The position numbers and the translations under genes were made by a program. From assembly GCF_008014775.2 (NCBI RefSeq), contig NZ_CP144914.1, positions 2,914,001-2,978,000 on the forward strand: a DNA stretch of 64,000 bases, in the 5' to 3' direction. Shown one piece after another: positions 1 through 9,039 of this stretch. The notes beneath the pieces are model-generated. The model made no database searches and was not told the origin of the DNA. It was given only the letters and a program-made list of their open reading frames with translations. The stretch's first letter is position 1. Each line of letters opens with the position of its first letter. The DNA is from Alkalicoccus halolimnae. Lineage in GTDB: Bacteria > Bacillota > Bacilli > Bacillales > Salisediminibacteriaceae.

Positions 1-530
1 TCGACCTGGAATATCATGCCCGCGTCCTGGAGCTTGTCGGCGGAAGCGACATGATCATTCACGTAGGCGGAGCCTACGGTGATAAAGAAAAGGCAAAACA
101 GCAGTTTATCAGCTCCTATCAATCGCTTTCCGAAAAAATCACCTCGAAGCTGATACTTGAAAACGATGATAAAGTTTTTCACTTGAAAGATGTGATAGAT
201 ATTTCCGAAAAGACAGGCGTGCCCGTCTGCTTCGACATTCACCATCACCGCTGCAACCCTTATCCTGACAACATTCCCCTCGAGGAACTTCTGCAGCAGG
301 CATTTTTATCCTGGAAGCATAAGAGACGGCCGAAAGTGCATATCAGCTCCGGGAAGACGTCTCCCACAGACCGTACCCATCACGATTACGTCTTTGAAGA
401 TGACTTCGACGCCCTTCTGGAACTACTCGGAGAAGAAAAGGCGGACATTATGCTTGAAGCTAAACGGAAGGAAGAAGCCGTACTCCGTATTCAGAAGCAT
501 CTGGACATCCATCCTAAGATTAAAAGCTAA
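1..530 (+). CDS. uvsE: UV damage endonuclease UvsE, C-terminal part
   Basis: The gene enters from the left edge; the open frame starts at base 3 with no stop before it, so the N-terminal part lies outside the window. About 175 residues remain. UvsE is a TIM-barrel, metal-dependent endonuclease that nicks DNA 5' of UV photoproducts. Visible metal-site elements are the HVGGAYGD strand, LILEND, CFDIHHH and KVHISSG, all typical of the C-terminal half of this family. The ATG at 51 is internal, because family-like sequence (DLEYHARVLELVGG) precedes it in frame. A hairpin terminator follows 20 bases after the stop and is shared with the convergent pgi. Confidence 0.88.
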   Translation, partial: DLEYHARVLELVGGSDMIIHVGGAYGDKEKAKQQFISSYQSLSEKITSKLILENDDKVFHLKDVIDISEKTGVPVCFDIHHHRCNPYPDNIPLEELLQQAFLSWKHKRRPKVHISSGKTSPTDRTHHDYVFEDDFDALLELLGEEKADIMLEAKRKEEAVLRIQKHLDIHPKIKS

Positions 531-550
531 TAAGAGAATTTAGGAAACAG

Positions 551-585
551 AAAAAGCCGGCCCCAGTGGAGGGTACGGCTTTTTT
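551..585. terminator. Bidirectional intrinsic terminator between uvsE and pgi
   Basis: Stem AAAAAGCCG (551-559) pairs with CGGCTTTTT (576-584), giving a T-run in both directions. It lies between the convergent uvsE and pgi stops. Confidence 0.85.
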
Positions 586-615
586 GCTGTATAGAAGCTG
601 GGCGTTCAAAATTCG

Positions 616-1974
616 TTACTGCTGTTTCAAACGCTTTTCGAGCTCTGCTTTCTGTTCTTCAAATCCGGGCTTGCCGAGAAGAGCAAACATATTTTTCTTG
701 TAGGCTTCGACACCCGGCTGGTCGAATGGGTTTACGCCGAGAAGGTAGCCGCTGATGGCACATGCTTTCTCAAAGAAGTAAATCAGGTAGCCGAAATGAT
801 ACTCGTTCAATTCCGGAATATCGATAATCAGGTTCGGAACGCCTCCGTCAAGGTGGGCGAGCATCGTTCCTTCGTAGGCTTTATCGTTGACGAAGCTCAT
901 CGTTTTTCCGGCGAGATAATTCAGGCCGTCGAGGTCGCTGTCTGCTTCCTCAATCTTGATCTCTTCCTGAGCTTTACTGACATGAAGCACTGTTTCGATC
1001 AGCTCCCGTCGTCCGTCCTGGACGTACTGCCCGAGCGAGTGAAGGTCCGTGGAAAAGTCCGCGGCTGCAGGGAAGAGCGCCTTGCCGTCTTTCCCTTCAC
1101 TTTCCCCGTAAAGCTGCTTCCACCATTCACCGACGTAGTGAAGGGCCGGCTCGTAGTTCACCATCAGTTCGACAAGGTTGCCTTTGTTGTAGAGCGCGTT
1201 TCGTACGGCTGCGTACTGGTACGCTTCGTTATTTTCAAGATCCGGGGATTTGTAATCTTCGCGTGCATCCGCAGCCCCTTTCATCATCTGCTCGATATCA
1301 AGTCCGGCAGCAGCGATCGGCAGAAGTCCTACGGCTGTAAAAATGGAGAAGCGTCCTCCTACGTCATCTGGAATAACGAAGGATTCAAATCCTTCTTCTG
1401 TTGCAAGCTGTATCAACGCGCCTTTTTCTTTATCCGTCGTCGCGTAGATACGTTTACGAGCTTCTTCCACTCCGTATTTCTTCTCCACATAGTCCCGGAA
1501 AATACGGAAGGCAATGGCCGGCTCTGTCGTCGTACCGGACTTGGAAATAACGTTGATGGAAACGTCTTTCCCGTCTATCGCGTCGAGAAGGTGCTTCGCG
1601 TAGGTGGAGCTGATATTATTGCCGACGTAAAAAATCTGCGGCGATTTACGTTTGCTGCTGTCGAGTTCGTTGTAGAACGTATGCGTCAGAGCCTCGATCG
1701 CTGCGCGCGCACCGAGATACGACCCGCCGATGCCGATAACGAGCAGCACATCGGAGTCCGACTGGATTTTTTCCGCGGACTTCTGAATACGGGCAAATTC
1801 TTCTTTATCGTAGTTAACGGGCAGGTCCATCCATCCTAAAAAATCGCTGCCGGCTCCCTTTCCTTCGTGAAGCGCCTCGTGCGCTGCGGTTACAGCAGGC
1901 TGCATGTATTCTACTTCGTGTTCTGCAAGAAAAGCTGAGGCTTTGGAATAGTCGAACGAAATCTTATTGGACAT
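616..1974 (-). CDS. pgi: Glucose-6-phosphate isomerase
   Basis: 452 residues, the normal length for Bacillus Pgi. It interconverts glucose-6-phosphate and fructose-6-phosphate in the cytoplasm, at the entry to glycolysis. Two SIS domains are visible: the first holds [16 protein letters not shown] (about 80-95) and [10 protein letters not shown], the second [14 protein letters not shown] and the signature stretch [23 protein letters not shown], followed by [12 protein letters not shown]. The catalytic Glu and His of the family fall in these segments. The ATG is preceded by GGAGGAGACTAA. It has its own transcript and ends at the terminator shared with uvsE. A long open frame on the opposite strand is only a shadow. 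Confidence 0.97.
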   Translation of the reverse strand: MSNKISFDYSKASAFLAEHEVEYMQPAVTAAHEALHEGKGAGSDFLGWMDLPVNYDKEEFARIQKSAEKIQSDSDVLLVIGIGGSYLGARAAIEALTHTFYNELDSSKRKSPQIFYVGNNISSTYAKHLLDAIDGKDVSINVISKSGTTTEPAIAFRIFRDYVEKKYGVEEARKRIYATTDKEKGALIQLATEEGFESFVIPDDVGGRFSIFTAVGLLPIAAAGLDIEQMMKGAADAREDYKSPDLENNEAYQYAAVRNALYNKGNLVELMVNYEPALHYVGEWWKQLYGESEGKDGKALFPAAADFSTDLHSLGQYVQDGRRELIETVLHVSKAQEEIKIEEADSDLDGLNYLAGKTMSFVNDKAYEGTMLAHLDGGVPNLIIDIPELNEYHFGYLIYFFEKACAISGYLLGVNPFDQPGVEAYKKNMFALLGKPGFEEQKAELEKRLKQQ

Positions 1975-2118
1975 AATTTAGTCTCCTCCGTTATCTTTTT
2001 TGTAAATCTTCTCTATTCACTGTATAAAATCCAACGGCCACATGCAAGCGAACTTAATAATGAAAACGGTGTCAAATACATTAATTTCTAAACCCGGGAC
2101 TTTTCCCGATATTTCATC

Positions 2119-2925
2119 TCACTCGAGCCGGTATTTCTTTTCTAGGACAGCGACAATCACCCACGCAGTAATGCTGCTTATGAAAATAAATGGTGTTTCC
2201 GGAAAAAAGAGCAGTACCGCAAAAGAGCCGGTGTTATTCAGGGCATGCAGGACCATAACAAGGGGTATTGAAACGGTTTTTTCGAAAATGAAATTTGTAA
2301 TATAATTCATAGCGACGATGGAAGCGGTGAAACCAATGAGCGAAGGAAGGAGAACGAACATCCCTGCTTCTGCATATAAAATAACCAGGAGCGGATAATG
2401 CCACACGGCCCATATCACTCCGCTCTTCCAGGCAGATTCCCAGAAGGAGGCCCCTTTTTCCCGGAAATAAGGATACAAAACTCCTCTCCAGCCGAACTCT
2501 TCCGTCCCGCTCGTAAGAAAGTTCGCGATAAAATAAAGGCCGATCAGTCCGGAAGCCTGGACGAAACCCGGTCCGGGAGCGGCTCCCGCAGTAAAAATAA
2601 GACTGAGAAGCAAAACCGGTATTATCAGCACCACCGGAAATAAAGCGGCCATCCAGACATATCGTGCGACGCCCTTGACGGGACTCCAGCGCTCGAACCT
2701 TCCTCTATTGAATAAATATCCAAGCAGAGGACCATAAACACCGGCTGCAAATAAAAGCTGCGGAAGCATTCCCTCCTCCAAAGAAAAGTACCGGAACAGA
2801 TCAAAGACAATAACTTCTGTATCAAGCGCATGATTTTGCTGTCTGCTCAGAAAGAAAGCTCCGATCCAGCAGGCCCACGTCCAGCTGAAGGCGATAATAA
2901 TATAGGAAAAGATCCGCTTTTTCAA
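2119..2925 (-). CDS. CPBP-family intramembrane protease homologue
   Basis: 268 residues with about seven hydrophobic segments. The CPBP (Abi/CAAX protease) motifs are present: EEFGWRG at 142-148, WHYP at 175-178, and a His/Asn pair in VLHALNN (227, 230). These residues form the glutamate/histidine active site of Rce1-like membrane proteases. The substrate is unknown; bacterial members have been linked to prenyl-type processing, bacteriocin self-immunity and membrane signalling. The only plausible start is TTG at 2923-2925, three bases after an AGAGG, because the frame meets a stop a short way upstream with no ATG between. An 11-base G tract (minus strand) sits right before this ribosome site. 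Confidence 0.85.
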   Translation of the reverse strand: MKKRIFSYIIIAFSWTWACWIGAFFLSRQQNHALDTEVIVFDLFRYFSLEEGMLPQLLFAAGVYGPLLGYLFNRGRFERWSPVKGVARYVWMAALFPVVLIIPVLLLSLIFTAGAAPGPGFVQASGLIGLYFIANFLTSGTEEFGWRGVLYPYFREKGASFWESAWKSGVIWAVWHYPLLVILYAEAGMFVLLPSLIGFTASIVAMNYITNFIFEKTVSIPLVMVLHALNNTGSFAVLLFFPETPFIFISSITAWVIVAVLEKKYRLE

Positions 2926-2933
2926 TTTCCTCT

Positions 2934-2944
2934 CCCCCCCCCCC
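2934..2944. repeat. Homopolymer of 11 C (G on the coding strand) at a gene start
   Basis: Eleven consecutive C on the plus strand lie 9 bases upstream of the TTG start of the CPBP gene, so on the coding strand a G11 tract runs into the ribosome site GAGAGGAAA. Such tracts slip readily in replication and in sequencing. Confidence 0.9.
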
Positions 2945-3041
2945 GCTCTGCCTATAAGGAAGATATTCGCTGTTATTCGTTTTTATTCCTCTTTTTTGAA
3001 AGTATCTGCAGATGGACGCCTCTCCGATAAGGGAGAAATCC

Positions 3042-3205
3042 CGGATTAAAAGAACCGCCCTGGAGATTAACAAAACTGCCGCACCAATTAACAGAACTGC
3101 ACGTAATTAATAGAACTTTCGGCGGAATTAACAAAACCTCCTGCCGAATCATAAGAACCTTCCAGTACTTTATAAGAACTGCGGCGTTAATTAACAGAAC
3201 CGCCC
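3042..3205. repeat. Array of eight degenerate 21-nt repeats
   Basis: The plus strand carries eight copies of a motif close to AATTAACAGAACTGCC. The C ending the GAAC/AAAC core falls at 3055, 3076, 3097, 3116, 3137, 3158, 3179 and 3200: spacings of 21, 21, 19, 21, 21, 21 and 21. The array lies between the yugJ terminator and the CPBP gene. On the minus strand the unit equals seven codons, so a frame there reads as degenerate VLLI-type heptads, but that frame has no convincing ribosome site and the 19-nt step shifts it. Function unknown. Confidence 0.8.
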
Positions 3206-3287
3206 CGCTCTTAACCACTACAATATAATCTACTCAAAGCATCCCCCGCCGCTTTCCCTCGATTAATCTGATGCACCCTTAACACAT

Positions 3288-3327
3288 AAAAAGGCCGCCT
3301 CAGAGTTTCACCTCCGGGACGGCCTTT
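3288..3327 (-). terminator. Intrinsic terminator of yugJ
   Basis: AAAGGCCG (3290-3297) pairs with CGGCCTTT (3320-3327). Read on the minus strand the hairpin ends in a T-run, 10 bases after the yugJ stop. Confidence 0.85.
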
Positions 3328-3336
3328 GTAAAAGAA

Positions 3337-4503
3337 TTAACGGGACGTTTCAAGAATAGTTACAACGTCTTCTTTATGAAGTTTATTGAAGTTGCCGAAA
3401 GGTCCATTGGACATCGCTTTATCCGCCATGAGATCGATGTTTTTTTCGTCGATGTCATAGTCTTTCAGGCGGGCAGGTGCTCCAAGAGACTGCCAGAACT
3501 GTTCGAGCTTCTGAATGCCTTCTTCTGCAACCTGATCCTCTGTCTTTCCTTCCGGATCAACGTTCCAGACGCGCACTGCGAGCTGTACAAGCTTCTGACG
3601 GCCCATCTCTTTATGGTGACGCATCCACTGCGGGAAGAGAATAGCCAGACCGCCTGCGTGAGGAATATCATACACTGCAGAAACAGCATGCTCGATATTA
3701 TGAGAAGCCCAGTCGCCGCGGGTTCCCATCTGCAGCGTGCCGTTCAAGGCAATCGTGCCGGCATAAAGAATCGTTTCCCGGCGGTCTGTATGTTCAAGAT
3801 TTTCAACAAGACCCGGTGCTGCATCGATAACCGTTTTGAGCACAGCTTCACACATGTTTTCCTGAAGCGGTGTGTTTTTCTGCTGATGAAAATACTGCTC
3901 AAGTACGTGTGTCATCATATCAACAATGCCGTATACGGTCTGGTCTTTTGGCACAGACACTGTATTGAGCGGATCAAGTATCGAGAATTTCGGGAAAACG
4001 AGCGGACTGCCCCATCCGTACTTTTCGTGTGTTTCCCAGTTAGTAATTACCGATCCGGCATTCATTTCCGATCCTGTAGCTGCAAGAGTGAGAATCGTGC
4101 CGAATGGCAGTGCATCTTTCGGCGTTTCTTTCTTCGTCACAAGGTCCCAGGCATCGCCGTCATATTTTGCACCGGCTGCGATTGCTTTCGTGCAGTCGAT
4201 TACGCTCCCGCCTCCGACAGCAAGCAGAACGTCAACGTTTTCCTGTTTCGCTTTTTCCACTCCTTTTCGTACTGTGGAAAGCTTTGGATTCGGCTCCACA
4301 CCTGAAAGTTCATGTACTTCAAAGCCGTTATCATTTAAAAGACCGGTTACTTCATCGTAAATGCCGTTCTTTTTTATACTTCCTCCACCGTATACGATCA
4401 TGACTTTCTTACCGAAAGGCTGCAGCTGATCGATCAGCTGTTCATTGACCTGCCCCTGGCCGAAAATCAGTCGTGTCGGATTCTGATAAATAAAGTTATC
4501 CAT
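3337..4503 (-). CDS. yugJ: Iron-containing alcohol dehydrogenase, YugJ type (butanol dehydrogenase-like)
   Basis: 388 residues from the ATG at 4501-4503, which has GAGGAGTG upstream; a longer frame to 4572 adds a non-conserved leader. Family III Fe-dependent, NAD(P)H-linked alcohol/aldehyde dehydrogenase. The N-terminal nucleotide domain has [11 protein letters not shown] and [13 protein letters not shown]. The metal site residues lie in [12 protein letters not shown] and in [21 protein letters not shown]. The sequence agrees closely with B. subtilis YugJ as I recall it, and the neighbours pgi, yugI and alaT match that chromosomal region. The true substrate is uncertain; annotation as butanol dehydrogenase is by family only. 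Confidence 0.92.
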   Translation of the reverse strand: MDNFIYQNPTRLIFGQGQVNEQLIDQLQPFGKKVMIVYGGGSIKKNGIYDEVTGLLNDNGFEVHELSGVEPNPKLSTVRKGVEKAKQENVDVLLAVGGGSVIDCTKAIAAGAKYDGDAWDLVTKKETPKDALPFGTILTLAATGSEMNAGSVITNWETHEKYGWGSPLVFPKFSILDPLNTVSVPKDQTVYGIVDMMTHVLEQYFHQQKNTPLQENMCEAVLKTVIDAAPGLVENLEHTDRRETILYAGTIALNGTLQMGTRGDWASHNIEHAVSAVYDIPHAGGLAILFPQWMRHHKEMGRQKLVQLAVRVWNVDPEGKTEDQVAEEGIQKLEQFWQSLGAPARLKDYDIDEKNIDLMADKAMSNGPFGNFNKLHKEDVVTILETSR

Positions 4504-4646
4504 GTAGCAATCACTCCTCTGTTGGATTAGCTGTACGGAGCATATTATCCCGTAAGGAGAAGACGTTTGCAAAAGATGTGCTTTTAGCCCGCTGCCGGCG
4601 GGTTTGGAGATAACACCCAGGAACCGTCTTCTAAGTTTTATTTTTT

Positions 4647-5284
4647 GGCTGCCTTGAAAATAAAGTAGTTAAGTGATGAACGTGCGCTTTCGTTTCCATG
4701 GGGACGCTTTCCGGGCGGGCCGGCCTCAGCTAATCCCGTCCTCCCTTCCGTCGGGCGGGATGGATCTTCGGCTCGTCCTGGATCGCCCTGGAGTCGCCCC
4801 ATCTCCACTACAGCTTACGGTAAAAAGATAAAGAAGTATCTACCATCTAATAAAGAGAATCCTTCCTTGAACATCATTGGTGCCGCCTGTATAGGGGGGA
4901 AGTTCCATTCCTGTAAAAGGGCATTTCCATCCTTCACGGTGCAATGTTTTTGCATGAGTGATCTGTTAAAGCTCTGTGTTGTTTTTGGAGTGCCTGCTGC
5001 TCCTCCGCCTGGCGGGCACGCGGCTTCCCTTGCGTCCGAGACGATCTTAGCGCCTTCCGCAGGCGTCTTGAATAATCTCCCTGGCACTTGTTTCTACCTT
5101 AGTACTTTTTTCATTCAACCAGCGGATTTTTGTATTGGAAAATCAAAACGAAGCGGAAACGTGCCCGTGGAAGAAGGAGATTGGAAGATACCTCAGGACG
5201 CAGGTCCTACCCGGAAATCTCCTCCACGGCAGAGCTGCAGCGAAGTTTTCTACGTTTATCAACACTGGAATGCTTTAACAGAGC
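4647..5284 (+). mobile_element. MITE-like element, copy A (about 638 bp)
   Basis: Begins GGCTGCCTTGAAAATAAAG and ends GCTTTAACAGAGC. It is flanked by TATTTTTT at 4639-4646 and 5285-5292, an apparent 8-bp duplication, although the T-rich sequence leaves the right boundary uncertain by one base. The first 340 bp match copy E (44018-44341) through motifs such as GCGCTTTCGTTTCCATGG and TTTTGCATGAGTG; the last 190 bp resemble the right half of copy H. No transposase frame is present. The right end supplies the stop codon context of the DUF1801 gene next door. Confidence 0.75.
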
Positions 5285-5694
5285 TATTTTTTTAAAAACA
5301 GCACTGTTTCGGATATCATTTCCCTTAAAACCTGCTCATCGATATCGGCAAGCTTGTTAATGTAGACGCATGATTTACCACTTTTATGTTTTCCGAGTTT
5401 TTCGAGTCGGGCTTCCCGCTTCGGCTCTGTCTGGGCCAGGTAGAGGCTGAAATTAGCTTTGCGCGGGGAAAATCCGGCGATAAACCAGTCACCTTCATGC
5501 CCGGTTTTGTATTTATAATGATACGTTCCGAAGCCGATCATTGATTCTCCCCACATTTTTGGTTCCTCGCCTGTTTCTTCCTGGAAAATCTCCAGCAGCC
5601 TGAAAGCATCTTTTCTTTTCGATTCCTTTTCCAGCTTGTTTAAAAATGACGTAACATCTTCCTCATTTTCTTTCGTTTTCAGTTCATACCCCAT
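5284..5694 (-). CDS. DUF1801 (YdhG-like) protein
   Basis: 136 residues. The DUF1801 fold covers most of the protein, with the conserved stretch MWGESMIGFGTYHYKYKTGHEGDWF and the following GFSPRKANFSLYL; the family shares the frataxin-like YdhG/YjbR fold. Function in the cell is unknown. It has its own ribosome site (AAGGAG). The stop TAG (5284-5286) lies at the junction with MITE copy A, so the natural 3' end may have been trimmed or replaced by the insertion; the last residues (LFLKK) are coded by the A/T-rich flank. Confidence 0.8.
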   Translation of the reverse strand: MGYELKTKENEEDVTSFLNKLEKESKRKDAFRLLEIFQEETGEEPKMWGESMIGFGTYHYKYKTGHEGDWFIAGFSPRKANFSLYLAQTEPKREARLEKLGKHKSGKSCVYINKLADIDEQVLREMISETVLFLKK

Positions 5695-6683
5695 TTTACA
5701 CGCTCCTTTTTTAAGGTTCTTTCAACGTTCATCGTTGTTATTACGAAAAAATCGCTGTCGTCCTGACGTGAAAAAAATATCCAACTTTATTCGCGGCAGC
5801 ATTCACTTTCTTTGCTATCTTGTTATTAGTTCTTTACAGAATCTCTTATTACCTTCTTTTCTAAATACTGTTACTTTACTGCCAGTCTGCCATGAAGGAA
5901 ATCTCCTGCTGGTTTGATGAACATTTTATAACCTTTTGCATAAAGCAGGCTGCAGAAGCCGGAGATGGTGAATCCAGGAGGATGAAGAACGAGACGAAGA
6001 TTCATTTCTTACGATTCTTGGGAGGAGGAAACCAGCTGAGTCCGGCCCCTACGGAAAGTGTCCGTCTGCAGCGGAGGTCATCTTCTTTTATACAGCACTG
6101 GAAGAATTCAGGCTGTTTACAAAGTGATTTTTTGTATAAGTAGACAGTTGGCTGCTTCTATTTTCGAAGAGTCGCTTTCCGAAGGGCACTCTCTCAGCTG
6201 ACCTGCCTTTTATAAAACAAAGAATCATTTTTCCGGATTCACTTTCTACAGCTCCAGCATCTGAACAAAAAGAAAGACTTTGCTGCGAAAACAAGCGTAC
6301 TACAGGTTTTTCCTATAAAAAAAGTGATTTTCTCTGCCGTGTCCGGCGGGGACGCCAGTGGGATTAAAGCGCAGTCTGAAGATCCTTTCCAATGCAGCAG
6401 GCATTGGAAATAGCTGAAGACAAGCCCCACGGCAGGCTTCCGCCGGTAAGCGGAGGAGAAAATACAAGGAATAGAATACTTATACTTCTTTCTTTACTTA
6501 ATCAACACTCTGCATTCTTCCAGTTTACAGACGAGCCCCGCGGAAAGCGTCCGTCTGAAATGAAAATCATTCACAACGTTCGGAAATCCCTTTCTTACAG
6601 CGACTTATGAAATTCATTCAAGTAAAAGAAGATTTGGAACGTTATTTGATTATAAACGGACCCAACCCACATTTTTTACACAC
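5695..6683. other. Long intergenic stretch with decayed repeats
   Basis: About 1 kb with no gene I can support. Short frames here lack ribosome sites and conserved motifs. The stretch holds remnants of a G+C-rich intergenic repeat (see 6335-6566), including a second ACGGAAAGTGTCCGTCTG fragment near 6050. Confidence 0.6.
6335..6566. repeat. Intergenic repeat, family 2, copy 1
   Basis: Contains CAGTCTGAAGATCCTTTCCA (6369-6388) and CGCGGAAAGCGTCCGTCTG at the right end. The same core GTCTGAAGATCCTTT recurs at 12110-12124 with a similar GGGGAT..AGCG lead-in and GCGGAAAGC tail. I know similar G+C-rich repeats from intergenic regions of alkaliphilic Bacillus. Strand and exact ends are uncertain. 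Confidence 0.5.
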
Positions 6684-6716
6684 AAAAAGCCGCCGTCCGG
6701 ATTGGACGACGGCTTT
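6684..6716 (-). terminator. Intrinsic terminator of yugI
   Basis: AAAGCCGCCGTCC pairs with GGACGACGGCTTT with one mismatch. The minus-strand transcript ends in five T. It lies 54 bases after the yugI stop. Confidence 0.85.
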
Positions 6717-6769
6717 CTGGTCTGGAAGTGCCGGATAAATCCAGCGCTCATGAGGAAAATTCACGTATC

Positions 6770-7207
6770 TTACTTCTTAATGCGCTTGTTAAGATCTGCC
6801 TGGATTTCGTTAGACTGCTTCAACCAATCCTTCAGCTTGTCTTCAAGAGTATTGAATCCCTGTGGCTGGCTCTGCTGCTGGCTTCCGCCGCTGCGCTTGG
6901 CAGCACCGCCGCCACCGCCGCCGCTTCCAGTGCTTTGACGAGGGCGCTCCGGGCGCTCCGGCTTAGGCTGAGTTTCTTTAATAGAAAGTGAAATCTTACC
7001 GGACGCTTCATCAACAGATAGGACTTTAACTTTAACAACGTCTCCAACAGAAAGGTTGTCATTAATATCTTTCACATAGCCGTGGGCGATGTGAGAGATG
7101 TGGACAAGCCCCTGCTTTTTCTCATCTAACGCAACGAACGCACCAAACGGTTTGATACCTGTAACTTTTCCTTCAACGATACTTCCAACTTCATATTGAC
7201 CTGACAT
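6770..7207 (-). CDS. yugI: S1-domain RNA-binding protein, general stress protein 13 (YugI)
   Basis: 145 residues. Residues 5-75 form one S1 domain (VGSIVEGKVTGIKPFGAFVAL, GLVHISHIAHGYV, KVKVLSVDEASGKISLSIK). The C-terminal part is a low-complexity tail with a Gly run and Gln-rich segment (about 92-116), then a conserved end with KLKDWLKQSNEIQADLNKRIK. B. subtilis GSP13/YugI has this design and associates with ribosomes under stress. The longer Gly/Gln linker is a lineage feature. The neighbours yugJ and alaT support the assignment. Confidence 0.92.
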   Translation of the reverse strand: MSGQYEVGSIVEGKVTGIKPFGAFVALDEKKQGLVHISHIAHGYVKDINDNLSVGDVVKVKVLSVDEASGKISLSIKETQPKPERPERPRQSTGSGGGGGGAAKRSGGSQQQSQPQGFNTLEDKLKDWLKQSNEIQADLNKRIKK

Positions 7208-7282
7208 GCAAACAACTCCTATATATATTTTAACTGTGTAATTATATCACGATTTTCCGAAAATGACAAAAGGATTAAAACC

Positions 7283-8467
7283 TTAGTTTTGATAATTTTT
7301 TACGAAAGCTGCAATCCGGTCCACCGCTTCCTCCAATTGCTTCATGGAAGCCGCGTAGGAACAGCGTACGTGTCCTTCTCCGCCGTCGCCGAAGACGTGC
7401 CCGGGAACGACAGCTACCCGCTGCTCAATCAGCAGCTTTTCCGCAAATTCCTCCGACGTAAGTCCAGTGGATCGGATAGAAGGAAAAGCGTAAAATGCTC
7501 CGCCTGGAGAATGACAGGAAAGCCCTGCTTCCCGAAGCGACTTGACGAAGTAATTACGGCGCTGCCGATAGCTTGCCACCATTTCCTCCATATCCGCCCG
7601 GCCGTTTTTCATCGCTTCCAGAGCGGCATACTGGGCCATCGTGGAAGCACACATCATTGCATACTGGTGAATTTTCAGCATAGCCCTCGCATACACAGCA
7701 GGGGCACAGACGTATCCGACGCGCCAGCCCGTCATGGCAAACGACTTCGAAAAACCGGAAATGAGAATCGTCCGTTCCCACATTCCATCAAGAGCCGCTG
7801 TACTGACATGTTCTTCGTCATAGGAAAGCTCCGCATAAATTTCGTCGGAAAACACGACGAGATCATGTTCCTGAACGAGGGCCGCCACTTTTGCAAGTTC
7901 CTCCCGGCCCATAACAGCTCCGGTCGGATTATTCGGAAAAGAGAGCATAATCGCTTTCGTTTTCGGCGTCAGACGTTCTTTAATTGCCTCCACATTCACC
8001 TGGAAATTGTTTTCCATCGAAGTCGGTACCGGTATTGGCACGCCGCCTGCAAGTGATACGAGCGGGGCATATGAAACAAAGCACGGTTCAACAACGAGTA
8101 TTTCATCCCCCGGATCCACTACGGCCCGAAGTGCAATATCCAGTCCTTCACTTGCTCCTACTGTGACAATGATCTCCTCTTCCGGATCGTATGCTGTCTG
8201 AAAGCGGGACTCCATATACACAGAGATGGCTTCACGCAGCTCCAGCAGACCGGCATTGGCCGTGTATGATGTTAAACCTTTCTCGAGGGAATGAATGCTT
8301 GCTTCCCGCACATTCCAGGGAGTCGTATAGTCCGGCTCCCCCACCCCAAGAGAAATAATATTATCCATCGATGAGGCAAGGTCAAAAAAACGGCGGATAC
8401 CGGACGGCTCGATCCGTTCCACTGCTTTCGACAAATGAACATCGTGAGTGTTTTTAACATTCGTCAT
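7283..8467 (-). CDS. alaT: Class I/II aminotransferase, alanine transaminase AlaT type
   Basis: 394 residues, fold type I PLP enzyme. Visible residues: GASEGLD for phosphate binding, SFPNNPTGA (Asn about 180), FSDEIYAEL (Asp 208), the PLP lysine K241 in SGFSKSFAMTGWRVGY, and a substrate-carboxylate Arg in VRCSYAAS. The ATG overlaps the stop of the upstream Lrp-type gene by four bases (ATGA), so the two are translated together. In B. subtilis the equivalent pair is alaR-alaT, where AlaT makes alanine and AlaR controls it. The amino donor specificity is inferred from this context. Confidence 0.88.
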   Translation of the reverse strand: MTNVKNTHDVHLSKAVERIEPSGIRRFFDLASSMDNIISLGVGEPDYTTPWNVREASIHSLEKGLTSYTANAGLLELREAISVYMESRFQTAYDPEEEIIVTVGASEGLDIALRAVVDPGDEILVVEPCFVSYAPLVSLAGGVPIPVPTSMENNFQVNVEAIKERLTPKTKAIMLSFPNNPTGAVMGREELAKVAALVQEHDLVVFSDEIYAELSYDEEHVSTAALDGMWERTILISGFSKSFAMTGWRVGYVCAPAVYARAMLKIHQYAMMCASTMAQYAALEAMKNGRADMEEMVASYRQRRNYFVKSLREAGLSCHSPGGAFYAFPSIRSTGLTSEEFAEKLLIEQRVAVVPGHVFGDGGEGHVRCSYAASMKQLEEAVDRIAAFVKNYQN

Positions 8468-8961
8468 GGCGACACCACAATACGAGGATCTGCACCATCT
8501 TCGTCTACGAAAATAATTCCGTCGTGCTTGTACTGTTTCAAACGGAAATGTGTCGTAGTGGAGATGACTGATTCGAGTGTGGAAAGTTTTTCGGAGACAA
8601 AATTAGCAATTTCCGACATAGTCCTTCCTTCGATCACCACCGATAAATCATACGTACCGGACATTAAATAGCAGGCTTTCACTTCGTTAAACCGGTAAAT
8701 CCGCTCTGCCACTTCATCAAATCCACGCCCGCGCTGTGGTGTCACTTTCACATCTATCATCGCCGTAACTATTTCTGTGCCGACGGCTTTTGTCCAATCT
8801 ATAATTGCAGAATAGCCGAGGATGACATTACGGCTTTCCAGCTGATGCAACATTTGTTTAATTTCGTTAAGCTGCAGGTCGAGCATCTTTGCCAGCTTTT
8901 CCGCCGACATTCTTCCTTCTTTTTCAATTAAAAGTAATAGTTCCCGTTCTTTTTCCGTCAT
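8464..8961 (-). CDS. alaR: Lrp/AsnC-family regulator AlaR
   Basis: 165 residues. An N-terminal winged HTH (about 4-52) is followed by an Lrp ligand-binding (RAM) domain from about 65 to 150 with EIVTAMIDVKVTPQRGRGFDEVAERI and ACYLMSGTYDLSVVIEG. First gene of a two-gene operon with alaT. It probably senses an amino acid and controls its own operon; no operator is clear to me upstream. Ribosome site GGGAGGGAAAAGT precedes the ATG. Confidence 0.88.
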   Translation of the reverse strand: MTEKERELLLLIEKEGRMSAEKLAKMLDLQLNEIKQMLHQLESRNVILGYSAIIDWTKAVGTEIVTAMIDVKVTPQRGRGFDEVAERIYRFNEVKACYLMSGTYDLSVVIEGRTMSEIANFVSEKLSTLESVISTTTHFRLKQYKHDGIIFVDEDGADPRIVVSP

Positions 8962-9039
8962 ACTTTTCCCTCCCTGATTTCCTTATTCTACACCACACAG
9001 CTTCTATCATCTAGCACTTGCGAAAAATAGTGAGAATTT

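Noticed and set aside
796..1839. 347-residue plus-strand open frame inside pgi
   Set aside because: Fully antisense to a well-conserved pgi, with no motif or ribosome site; a codon-usage shadow.
3042..3205. The 21-nt array as a CRISPR
   Set aside because: The unit is only 21 nt with no separate unique spacers, the repeats are degenerate, and no cas gene is nearby.
2973..3218. Minus-strand 81-residue frame across the repeat array as a gene
   Set aside because: No convincing ribosome site, and the 19-nt step breaks the heptad frame. Kept only as an alternative reading of the repeat.
3376..4305. 309-residue plus-strand frame inside yugJ
   Set aside because: Antisense shadow of a conserved enzyme gene; the sequence has no family resemblance.
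4815..5360. Open frames inside MITE copy A
   Set aside because: They start without ribosome sites, are not shared by other copies, and show no transposase motif.
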